In this document: one piece after another, positions 54,245 through 64,000 of the stretch
Numbering within the stretch: position 1 is the stretch's first letter
Layout: the number at the start of each line of letters is the position of its first letter
From: Morchella semilibera
Lineage: Eukaryota > Ascomycota > Pezizomycetes > Pezizales > Morchellaceae
NCBI GenBank assembly: GCA_009192285.1
Contig: CM018605.1
Coordinates: 2,025,247 to 2,089,246, forward strand
DNA: 64,000 bases
Direction: 5' to 3'
Position numbers and translations under genes: made by a program
Notes under the pieces: generated by a model
Databases searched by the model: none
The model's input: only the letters and a program-made list of their open reading frames with translations
What the model was told of the DNA's origin: nothing

Positions 54245-56457
54245 ATGTCTAGACTCTCCTCGGATCTACCTGGGTGCCTTCCGTTGTTAGAGGTGGAAAA
54301 CCGAGTAGGTGCCACTGTCAATCTGGCGGGAGTTATTGTGGACTGCCGTCCACCCATGATGTCCGGAGGCTCAGGTGCGTGATGGATGGCTCGCGTCTAA
54401 ACAAGAAGCCTAACTCGCCCCTTTCACCCCACAAGTAACCAATAAAATATAATTTAAAAACAGTATAGACTTACTTACATTCTTCGTTTTTATCCTTCCC
54501 AGATTGGATGGTAACCTTCAAAATTTGCGATCAAACCTGCCCGGACGAGGCATCTAGTGTATCTCTCCGTATTTTCAGGCCGGCTGCGGAGCAGCTCCCT
54601 CAGATATGCTCAAATGGTGACATCATTATCATCAAATCAGTGAAACTCAAATGGTACAAAGATAAAGTCTTTGGAATATCTTCGTTTGCAACGTCTTGGA
54701 TCATCAGTTACCTCCCTACCCTTGTAAACACAGCTCCCGTGGTTGCCGCGCATCCTCCCTCGACCAGGCCTCAACCAATAGAATTGAACTATATCAAAGG
54801 TCTTCGCAACTGGTGGACTTCAATTGGCGGTCCACCATCCTCGGGGAGCACAGGAAGTTACCAATCTTCACCTATGAGCTCGGCGAACCAGACAACCAGC
54901 TATCAGACACCTCCTGTGAACAACAATCACTACGTAGGAACTAACTACCAATCGTCCCCTATAAACTATCACCAGGCATCATCTCAAGGAACCCCCTACC
55001 AAAGTAGAGGTTCGCCGACTATAAAAGTTGGAAGTAAAAAATTTGCACTTATTAGAGATATGGAGATCAACTGCTACTATGACCTGATTGGCCTTGTCGT
55101 CAAGGTATTCCCGGGAAACCAGAACTATACTCTTTATATTACAGATTACTCTAAAAACTCTATGCTTCATTCTTATGAATGGCGTGTGGATGACGCCATT
55201 GAGGAAGATGACGAGGGTAGTTTTATAGCTCGAGGCAAAGGGGGTGATGGGAAATGGCCGGGGCCATGGGGTCAGTATACCCTGCAGGTTACGCTCTGGG
55301 ATGGGCATGCCATGGCTGCGAGAACAATGCTGCAAGAGGGTGTCGGTTTTTATGTGGGGCTGCGGAATGTTAAAGCGAAAAAAAATGGGGACGGAAGGCT
55401 GGAAGGGGCAATGCATGGCGAGAGACAGAATCCAATGCAAGCAAATCTATACATCATAGAGAACATGAAAGATCCGCGGGTCAAGGATATCATTCAGCGG
55501 AAAAAGGAGTACACCAGGAGGTTTGACAAAAACAGGCACCGGCATGAAGAGAAGCAGAAAGCCAAGATGGCCGAAATTAAGAGAGAAAAGGCCAAGAGAG
55601 AAGCAGATAGAATAGCACGCCAAAAAGAGGCGAATGAAAATAGTATGTAACCCCCTCTCCTTGCTACATTTAAAGAGGTACTTACCTAACTTTACCATTG
55701 AAATTCAGTTACATGTGAACAAACGCCTAGCGTCCCAACACCCATCGACGCAATTCTTAATCCAAAGGGTATAACTGCTCCTTTCGTCAACAGAAACTAT
55801 CGCATATTCTGCCGAGTGATCGATTATCTTCCTTCAACGCTCGAGCAATTTTCCGTCCCTAACACGAAAGTAAATCCAGACGATGATGATGACACTACCG
55901 ATCGTTGGGTTTGGCGCTTTGCACTGCTGGTCGAAGACAAGCAGGGTGATTCTATGCGAGTTATAGTCGAGGGGAAAGATGCAGAGGGTTTTCTCGGGAT
56001 AGATGCGGTTGAGTAAATCTCCCCGTTGGATTTGGTTTTTAAACCCAACCGGAAAGCTAACTAGAAAAATAGCCTCCGGGAGAAAAAGCACGGGGACACC
56101 CTTCAACTACTTAGAGAAAAGCTCTTTATAGTTTGGGGTAACCTTGAGGAAAATAAACAACGTATAAGGTTGCTTAAAGAGGCTCGGTCACGGAAAAGGA
56201 AGAGGAGTGGTGATAAGGGCCCTGGAAAAAAGCGTGAAACCGATGAACTCGGGAAACCCGTTAGACGCAATAGAGAAACGAGCTCTGACCGCGACGGCGA
56301 GGACAGTGAAGATGACAGTGAAGATGGCGGTTATACTGAATATCCTAGGGGAAGTGGGAAAATGTTCGATGCTTGTATCAGAGAGTATGGAGTCAAACGT
56401 GCGGGGGGCGACTGGGAGAGATTGCACAAACTATATGGCACACATATCAAAATGTAG
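54245..56457 (+). CDS. POT1: Protection of telomeres protein 1
   Basis: Exons 54245-54374, 54503-55642, 55709-56012 and 56073-56457 give 652 residues in frame. POT1 binds the telomeric single-stranded G overhang. The first OB fold is recognisable from VGATVNLAGVIVDCRPP and WMVTFKICDQTCPDEASS through IFRPAAEQLPQICSNGDIII. After a Ser/Gln/Asn-rich linker comes the second OB fold (KFALIRDMEINCYYDLIGLV, YTLYITDYSKNSMLHSYEWR), then a charged helix and a third region (ITAPFVNRNYRIFCRVIDYL, WRFALLVEDKQGDSMRVIVE). The frame is also open upstream to an ATG at 54068, so an extra 59 residues are possible; 54245 is preferred because the preceding residues look non-conserved. The last introns have CTAAC branch sites. 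Confidence 0.88.
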
Positions 56458-56712
56458 GTATCAGGGTCCGGTTTGACTTGTATTAATATTCTTATTGGCG
56501 TTCAGAGAGGTCTGGTGGCGATGTTAAGTTTACAACTCGTGGAACAGCTGGTATATTGATATCCTAGTTTTTTGTTTTTGTTTTGCTTAAGGCGGCCTAT
56601 GTATTCGCTTATCCTTAGTAAAGTGTTCCTTAGATATACAATTAGTTTAGGACATACTAGTAGTTTCATAGCTTAATGAAGGTATGCCCAAATGTTACCA
56701 CTCAGAGTTATT

Positions 56713-56791
56713 TCTAGGAGCTTTTTTTTTTTTGTTTGTTTACATCAGTAATCGTATCCAGCCCTAAGGCTATGACGATCTAGGAGCTTTT
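56713..56791 (-). mobile_element. Short poly(A) retroposon copy 2 with 13-bp TSD
   Basis: Perfect 13-bp direct repeats (TCTAGGAGCTTTT) at 56713-56725 and 56779-56791 enclose a T run and TTTACATCAGTAATCGTATC, matching the copy at 3466-3566. The minus-strand 5' ends of the two copies differ by about 8 nt, as expected from variable 5' truncation. Confidence 0.8.
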
Positions 56792-58544
56792 AACAGTGAA
56801 GATATTTCTACCTCAGTTCTAGAAGCGATATGTTTATATTGTTTAACGCCGACCACTATCTCACCCTACAACGCAGTGTTCCGTGATGTATCGATGCCTG
56901 GCACCCATCTATCGAGGACTTTGGCATTTCAGACTCTGCACCCCTCGAATGACCATCTTTCTCCCCGAACCCTAAGGTATTACCTCAAATAACCTTCATC
57001 TAAGCTTCAATTGTGTATATGCAGTTAATGATTTTTGAGTTCAAAGTGGCCGGACGTAGACTAGGAGGCAGTGATTCTGGCGAAAAAAATGTTACTCCCG
57101 ATATAGTCACAGGATATCACTCGCACTACAAAATCAGTGTTAGTCCGCATTGAGTCCACCTCGCGGATTTTAGACAGTATAAACCACCCCCTCGCATCTA
57201 GTCGTTTCAGTAGCTGTCTACACCCCATAGTCAGCGAATCTCTCGAATCGCCTTCCCGCAGTCCATACCCTTTCATAATTAGCTTTGCCTTCATTTGACG
57301 GTTTTCGTTAGTGCCACAACTTTGTGTGGTGAGCCGCTGGCTACAAGCCTCGAAGAGAGATGAAGATATATATGTGCAAGAAAAAATATTATTTAACTCT
57401 GGGTACAAAAGGGTCAAAAGCGGCCTCACTGGGACCGCAGTCTAATCACCCAGGAGTGGCTTCCACCCACAGATTGATTGACCAGAAATCGAAGTACTAA
57501 GCCCACTCGATTGATAGCCATATGCTTAAATTCCCAGAATCTAATATTTAGAGGCATTCCTAACGTAATGAACCCAACTCCACCTATTTCCGCCATTAGG
57601 CATTCCCGTTCTAATTAGAAGCCATTTTTTTTATATAATCAAGTGTATTTTTTAAGGTACAAAACGTTGCATAAAGGATAACCTATGGCATAAAAAACCT
57701 CTACCACAAAACTTAACTCTCCCCTTTAAAAAAAAACAAATAAAATATAAACAAATAAAATATAAAAGCCCTTAAGAGTAAAGTAGGAGGAGTGGAGGAC
57801 CTTTCGTAGTAAAGGATTGATGGTGTGGCATGATTGCCGAGTTTACTGTTTCCGCAGTCTCGTCGGATCACTATCTGCGACTTTCTGGTAGGGCTTTCTG
57901 CCCTTGCTGGTTAGGAGGCATCCATTCCAATTACCTATATAACTAGAATTCGTGTAGTTATAAGGATCATTGAGAGCGGCCTTTTGGTCTCGCGTGACGG
58001 CGGGCTAGATATATGAAGCAGTATTTAGAGCAACGCCTAGGATCAGTAGGTCTCCTTCAAAGCTTAACCTTGCGCGTAGAGAAATTAGGCCCTTGTTTGG
58101 CATGTTGGGAGCGCAGGTGAGTATAGGCCGGATTTGTGTGTAGCAGGATGGATTCCGTTTAGAAACTTGACAGCACTATAGACTCAGCTACTACTTATAG
58201 GTTTGCCCACAATGGGTGATTGTGGCGCAGGTTTAGTTTAGATCATGGGAGCGTGCAATTCTACCAGCTACTATGACCCACATTAGAATATTCTCTTCCA
58301 AGTTAATACAACGAGTTCACTAAAGGATCGTCCCGTTGTTCCAGGAGGTCATAAGTTGTTATTCTTATCATTGTTCACTCTGAACGAGCAGAAGCCGATA
58401 GATACATACATGTACATAGTAAAAGGGATACTTTATGTAATCCACATGTGATCTCATCTTAAAGAAAGTATATATACATGTATATACAGGAGATAAGATG
58501 CCTGCATAAGCATACACGTTAAGCTTCACAAGGTCTATGTCCCA
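56792..58544. other. Intergenic stretch, no supported gene
   Basis: Downstream flanks of POT1 and RPC53 (convergent). It holds A-rich duplications (AACAAATAAAATAT repeated at about 57735-57760) and TACATGTA palindromes at about 58408 and 58475. A minus-strand ORF at 57061-57429 has no recognisable content. Confidence 0.5.
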
Positions 58545-60385
58545 CTAGGCTTCAATATTTTGTATATCGGCTACCTTCTCTTTTCCCTTCCTATCTTTTC
58601 TCCTCTTGTGTTTTTCCGCATTAATTAACTGACCGAAATCTGGACAAACTACAAACTTGCCCTTCACCTGTCCTAACGAGAACGCTGCCCCCTTCTGTCT
58701 ACCGTTCTCATCGACGTCCTGCTCCCCCCATGGAGACTTTTGCTTAATTACAACCGCCTCCTGTAAGAATCCCATTGTGGATCCTCTGCTGACATCGAAC
58801 TCGATGGGACCATCTTCGCTGTCTAGAGACCCCCAGAGAATGGAGATACGTCCTGATTTATGAATTCGCAGTTGACCAGCTATTCCAGAAGGGGGAAAAG
58901 ATTCAAGTAGTGCCATTTGAGCTTTGGTAGATATCCTTTGTTGTTTAAGTGATAAGGGGATATTAGGAGGCAGGGTAGAAGCGGTAGATTTCTCATCGGG
59001 ATTTATGGGTGCCACTGGGGCTACAGCAATAGGTTCTTTAGCTTCCTCCGTAGATATAAGCTGGGGGAGGATCTCAGGGAATTGGAAGCAAAATATTTGG
59101 TTATCAAGTTCCAGATTCTTGTTCTTAGAATCAATAATACCGGAGTCCTATAGGGACATTAGTTCTTAACTCGGGACGGAGAGGAGGGCTATACTAACCA
59201 TTTCCACATCATCATCGACTTTGATACCAGAGAAGTTACCAACCATCTCTCTTAAGGTTGTTTGGCGATCCATCTCTTCCATCTCGGTCTCCTCTTTAAA
59301 TTGTTGTGCTAAAACCTCTGGGTCCTGCTTTGCGACCTTTGGTGAGGGCGGGGATAGAGGTGGTGAGTCCAAATCCGGGAGTGCAATATCATCATCTACC
59401 GGCTCGTCCTTAATCATGATTGTGGTTTCAAACTCTACCCTGCTCTTTCCCTTCTTCACACCTTTGTCTGTCTTCGAACTAGAGTCAGTATTTACTGAAG
59501 ACTTCAACTCATGATGATGGCTTCTAGGAACTCGAAGTGGCGCTCCAGCTCCCCATGATTTGCCCTCGTCGTCCATTTGCTGGTCGCCTTCCTCATCTTT
59601 TCGGTCTGCAAGCTGGTCGAGATACCCTATAAATTCAACGTCCATCCTGGCATCATCTGAGTCGTCAGATGATGAATAACTGATCTCCTGGCCATCCTCG
59701 GTTTTCATTCTCGCCTTTCTTTTAACCCCATCTAGGTCTGCGCCCATGGACTGTTTATGCTTCGTAAAATTTGTCCCGCGTTCGACAGCGACCTCTTTCA
59801 AACGACCTAGAGGGGATTATGGAAGATCAGAAACCGGATGTTTGAATAGTAGGACACGCTTCGAGCAGAATATACCAGTGTTTACACTCCCTAATGCGAA
59901 CGGCCCGGACGCTGTGGCGGGTGCATTCAGGAATCCACCTCTCCCTCTCCCTCGTCCCCTTCCACCTCTATTACCGCGGTCGCCTCTGTTTCCTCGAACC
60001 GGAACCGGTGTAGCTGAAGCTTCAAATTTTGCTGCGATAGCATCTCGCTCTCTTGTTCATAGAATTAGTATAGCGAAACGCGACTGAAAACTTAGCCATC
60101 CACTCACTCTTTGGTTCTTCTTGCAATGGCTTTCGGCTTGAACTTCAAACCACCTGTAGATCCCCGTATAGGAGGTCCAGCATGTGGTTTGGGGGTAAGA
60201 CTATCCAATCTCCCGACTGGTGGTGCCTGAGCAATTGTTGCAGGAGGCTCAATGGTTTCTGCGGCAGGCGTAGACGGCCCAGTTGAAGGCTGCGAAGGTT
60301 GTGAAGCTTCGGCAGAGGCTTCTCCTCCTCCAGCGACCCTCCGGCGGGCTACGGGCTTCGGTGCTGCTTTAAGTCGGGGGGGCAT
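58545..60385 (-). CDS. RPC53: RNA polymerase III subunit Rpc53 (RPC4)
   Basis: Exons 60108-60385, 59876-60051, 59199-59806 and 58545-59147 give 554 residues with matching phases. Partner of Rpc37 in the Pol III TFIIF-like subcomplex. The N terminus is basic (MPPRLKAAPKPVARRRVAGG) with the conserved GGLKFKPKAIARRTKEERDA, then an Arg/Gly-rich box (RGNRGDRGNRGGRGRGRGRG) and ASGPFALG. A long acidic/Ser-rich middle precedes the conserved C-terminal domain (LDNQIFCFQFPEILPQL, GQLRIHKSGRISILWGSLD, FDVSRGSTMGFLQEAVVI, KGKFVVCPDFGQLI). The frame is intact. Its partner gene RPC37 lies about 7 kb away. Confidence 0.92.
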
Positions 60386-62280
60386 GGCTAGAAATTTTGG
60401 GTAGGTGGTTTTAGAGGTATGACTTGACCAGGAATGCGGTGTTGGTTATAACGTAATGTCAAATCTTGGTACACGAAGTCACAAGTATCGAGCCTCACTA
60501 ACTACATGTAGTATCTGCTCGTCCAATCAGGTATGCAGGTAAATATTAATAAAATATTAAGTAAGCGACATTATATTTATGTTATGCATGTACCCCGAGC
60601 GACTAGAAATTAGTAAATACTTCAAGTACATGTATGTACCACGTAGACTAAGCCCTCCAACCTCCATACAGCATTGCACCCTCTGGTTCACTACATGTAG
60701 TGATAACCTATTATGACAATATTTACTATTGTACATACATGGAATAGAGTTGCCATACAAATTATCAATCAATCAATCGGTGGGGGAATTAACAGGTTCA
60801 ATGTCAGATTCAAGTATATGTATATATTCTTATATACATGTAGAAGCCTTCTATAAGGGTGCGCTCGGGACCAAGGCTTGGTAGTGCGAGGTTACCCTTA
60901 CCAAGCACACAGGTGGGGAGAATACATGTAGTACCGTTCGTCTGTCAGTAAGATGCTAACCCCTCCAGAAAAATTTAGTGTGGCCTTACTTATAGATCTC
61001 CTGTACAAATTTCCTCCCTCTACTATGGGGGTCAGCATTGACGGACTATGGGATAGTGAGATTACTCTTATACAAGGTACCTTTATAACAAACTTTGGCT
61101 GTAGTTGGATTGACTACAGTACCTCTTAAATTACCCGCATATTATATTAACATGTTACTCTAGTACTGTCTTTTTCACCTCTTCTACTGGGGCTATTGGA
61201 CAGATATTGAGCACAAAAGGGATGCCTTATATAGACATATAATGCAGTAACATATATGTATACTGGACATACTACATGTAGTATTTTCCTAGGCACAATG
61301 GTTGACTGGGCTCGGAAGCAACACCCATTACAACAATACGGGGCGAGTGATATCTGGTGATACAACCCTTAACCCAAGGTGAGTGAACATGCACACACCC
61401 GATCTTCCAAAAATAATTGGCATTTATTCCATAGCTCCACACTGGTGTTCTGCTCAAAAATGCATTCAGTTCACGAACCAGACCCCCTAAGGAAACTAGC
61501 TATACGTCGATAGGGCGCCTAGTTCTTATGCTAGTTAGAATATTATATTTTGCCGGTGTGAAGGGGCGCATGCCTCTGAACCTGTTGCCGGGAATTTTAG
61601 CATCTGGCCAGTGGTTGTGGATATAACATATCGATTGCTGGCCCAGCACCGAGGGTTTGAACCCCAACCTCCCTCACCAGGAGGTCATGAGTTTAAGTGG
61701 ATGGTGGAGTACATCCCCCTAGGTTCATGCACCTAAGGATTGACCTTTTGACCCTTTTTTGTACATTTAGTTAAATTCCATGTATCTCTAGTTAATTATT
61801 TTTAGTCAAATTATTTTTAGTTGAATTAAATCTATATTTCCCCGACTCCGGTTCTGGGTACGATACTGGTACATTTGATTACCCCGATGGGTTAGGTTTA
61901 TCACTCGACTCGTAAAACCTTACATATTAGATATTAGAAAGATTAAGGACAGGACCCTCCCCCAATCGGGATGACCAGATTTGCGTGGTGGGAGACCCGT
62001 AGGCTCAATAAGCCCATTCGACGGGATCTTAAACGGGGTACTCAGATGATTGCCACATGTATGTTGGTCAGTTCTGTGCTCCGCAGCGTCGAGACCCCAA
62101 ACACAAATTATCAAAAGGCGAATATATATAGGAGAGAAGAAATGGTGTTGGGGATTGGAAGCTACAACCCAGAATTCGAAACTCCTAGCCTTACTTTTGA
62201 TATATACAAAATGATAGTACTAAAAAAAGAATATACAGAAACTCCCCGGCATTTAGCCATTTATCTTACGGACTTCTAAT
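60386..62280. other. Intergenic stretch with many TACATGTA palindromes
   Basis: At least six exact TACATGTA sites (about 60503, 60626, 60693, 60836, 60924, 61273), several extended to ACTACATGTAGT. A tRNA-like A-box/B-box pair lies at about 61604-61664. AT-rich TTTTTAGT[C/T] repeats lie at about 61800-61820. No protein gene is supported. Confidence 0.55.
61598..61680 (+). repeat. Weak tRNA-like A/B-box sequence, possible SINE relic
   Basis: CTGGCCAGTGGTT resembles a Pol III A box, and 35 nt later AGGGTTTGAACCCC resembles a B box, close to the spacing in tRNAs. The acceptor and T stems do not pair well, so it is not a functional tRNA. It may be a degenerate tRNA-derived SINE head. Confidence 0.25.
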
Positions 62281-64000
62281 TTATTCGGCCCCTGTCTCCT
62301 CATTAGCGGCCATTATTTTCTCTCCAAGCGCTTTCCTCTGAACCTCTAGCACCATCCCGCCATTTCTACCTTCGATCTTCATCCATCTCCCCAATCTCAC
62401 TTCCTTCCCAGTTCCTGCACATATTAACAAATCTTCTTTCCCCTTTTCTCCTCTCTCAAAGATGGAGAGTCCGGTTACAACCCCTCTCACGACCTCTTTC
62501 CCTAAATCCTCAGGAATACCAACTATACCAACACGTTCGAGCTTCTTTTTGTCCGTAGAGACTTTCCATATACGTACATGTCCGTCCCATGACCCTGAAG
62601 CGATGAGGTCGGAGTAAGGGACTGCGGCAAGAGCAGTGATATAGCGGGGCTGAGGCGGACAGGGCGGATCTTGATCGGGGTTGGTTTCTGCCGAAGATTG
62701 GTCTGGCGTTGGTCCAGGATTTAGGCCATGGGCATGATATATAGTGTGGACAGGTTTCTTCTTGTGCACAGACCAAAGACATATATTACTATCATGGTCA
62801 GCCAGAGCCCAAGGAAATGTGGGTATTACGTACCCATTATCACCCCCGGTGACGAAATACTCATCATCGATCATCGCTACACAATCTATGCTTCCCTCCT
62901 CGTATCTGTCATTACCATCCTTGTCTCTCTTTGGCTTTTTAGAACCACCACTTCCACCACTTCCGCCGCCGCCACGAAATACGAGTTGGGTCTCATCCAC
63001 TATCTTCCACAACCTTGCAGTACGATCTCTGGCACCAACCGTAATGCAGCGTTCAGCATTCAAGGCTGCAACTCCAACAACTTGGTCTTGGTGTCCAAAT
63101 AGTGTTTCAACGTATGCCAATTCATCCAAACTCCAAAGTTTTACAGTACGATCACTCGCGCAGGAGTATAGCTGGTTTGTTCCACGACGGAAAACTAGTC
63201 CGTTTACCGCTGCTCGGTGGTGTTTGAAAACTTTTAGAACCTTTAAAGTCTCGGCATCCCAGACCACTAAGCGGCTGTCTTTGCCACCTGTTGCGACAAA
63301 CTTTCCATCCTGAGACGCAGCGACGCAGAGAATGTCGTCCACGTGTCCGTTGAAGTCGGTGTCCTGCTTTGTGCCGCCCCGGGAGAAGAGAACTCGCTTT
63401 GGTTTTTTGGTAGGCGTAAAGTTTCCGGTAGCTGGTGGTGGCGGGTAAGGAGGAAGTGACCATTTAATAAGGTAACGATCCTTAGTCACGGTATAGATGT
63501 AGGGGTTGCAAGTAGCAATTGCTGTGGTTGAACCACAGTTCATACGAAAAAGGGATGTTGTAGCGTTATCGAAAGAGAATTGCGATGCTAGGCGTCGGTA
63601 AATTTTGCCCTTTTCTTCTGCCTGGAAAATATATTAGCTTCCAACATAAAGCCTAGGGTGAGGGTACATACAACGCTCTCTCTAAGACGGGTCGCAATTA
63701 TATCACGATCTATATCCGCCGCATCAAATCCTACTTCATCTACATATCCCAAAGTATCAGCGCGGAGTAATTTCTGGCCAAGTTGCAATTCCGAATTGTA
63801 CCTGTTTCTTGCCTCAAGTTTTCCAGATATTGTTGCGCCAGCCTCAATCGCTTCTCAGTGGCAGTCTCTCCTTCATATTCGTCGTCTTCTTCTTCGTCTT
63901 CGTCTGTAGTTCTGGCCTTTTCATCTTCACTTTCCCCCTCTGATTCGCTGGAAATATCTTCGTCGTCGTCCACCGGCTTTGTCTTTTTACCACCAGGCCT
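62281..64000 (-). CDS. RRP9: U3 snoRNP protein Rrp9 (U3-55K), N terminus outside window
   Basis: Exons 63802-64000 (partial), 63672-63739, 62834-63621 and 62281-62788. Rrp9 is a WD40 protein that binds U3 snoRNA in box C/D snoRNPs for 18S rRNA processing. The visible N-terminal part is acidic (DDDEDISSESEGESEDEKAR) followed by KRLRLAQQYLENLRQE and GFDAADIDRDIIATRLRES. The WD repeats include FNGHVDDILCVAASQDGKFV, TGGKDSRLVVWDAETLKVLK, CASDRTVKLWSLDELAYVET and GARDRTARLWKIVDETQLVF. The last intron (62789-62833) is 45 nt, a multiple of three and stop-free, so it can be read through. A Gly/Ser loop (GGGGSGGSGGS) sits between blades. Confidence 0.93.

Noticed and set aside
57061-57429. 122-residue minus-strand ORF
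   Set aside because: No recognisable motif, in AT-rich intergenic DNA, no splice or context support.

Overview
The window is nuclear DNA of a filamentous fungus, most likely an ascomycete. Its conserved genes are split by short spliceosomal introns (about 45-175 nt) with GT...AG ends and CTGAC/CTAAC-type branch sites. The gene set is fungal: SEC21, MAS2, UTP18, RPC37, mL46, POT1, RPC53 and RRP9. A truffle- or morel-like (Pezizomycetes) repeat-rich genome would fit, but that is inference only.

Layout. 1-3159: 3' part of the gamma-COP gene SEC21 (+). 3160-5138: gene-poor, with a short poly(A) retroposon and a 71-bp tandem array. About 5.1-36.9 kb: a nested transposon island. Its oldest layer is a decayed Helitron (accessory ORF plus Rep/helicase, +), followed by a convergent decayed gene (-) with a dioxygenase-like look. 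The Helitron was hit by a solo LTR (5284-5915), Gypsy element A (8384-14268, TSD ATCCT) and Gypsy element B (14760-20985, TSD ATATG). The convergent gene was cut in two by a 10.25-kb Plavaka-like (CACTA-related) DNA transposon (24952-35201, TSD AT) carrying a transposase and three cargo ORFs. The broken host reading frames rejoin in frame when A, B and the Plavaka-like element are subtracted with one TSD copy each, which supports the boundaries. About 36.1-37.0 kb: minisatellites.

38.1-64.0 kb is host euchromatin: a multi-pass membrane protein (-), about 5 kb without genes, MAS2 (-), UTP18 (-), RPC37 (+), mL46 (-), POT1 (+), RPC53 (-) and RRP9 (-, cut by the window end). Two of these encode the partners of the Pol III RPC37-RPC53 subcomplex and two encode small-subunit processome WD40 proteins. 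Intergenic host DNA is full of the palindrome TACATGTA.

Strongest unusual points: (1) each Gypsy element has a primer-binding site perfectly complementary over 10 nt to its own LTR at homologous positions, with the two sequences covarying, as expected for Tf1/sushi-type self-priming; (2) element A has lost a recognisable Gag and carries an unrelated coiled-coil ORF1; (3) the premature stops in the older elements fit C-to-T changes; (4) a tiny poly(A) retroposon occurs twice with perfect target-site duplications. Exon boundaries were worked out by eye from splice signals and reading frame; family names come from motif recognition, without database searches.
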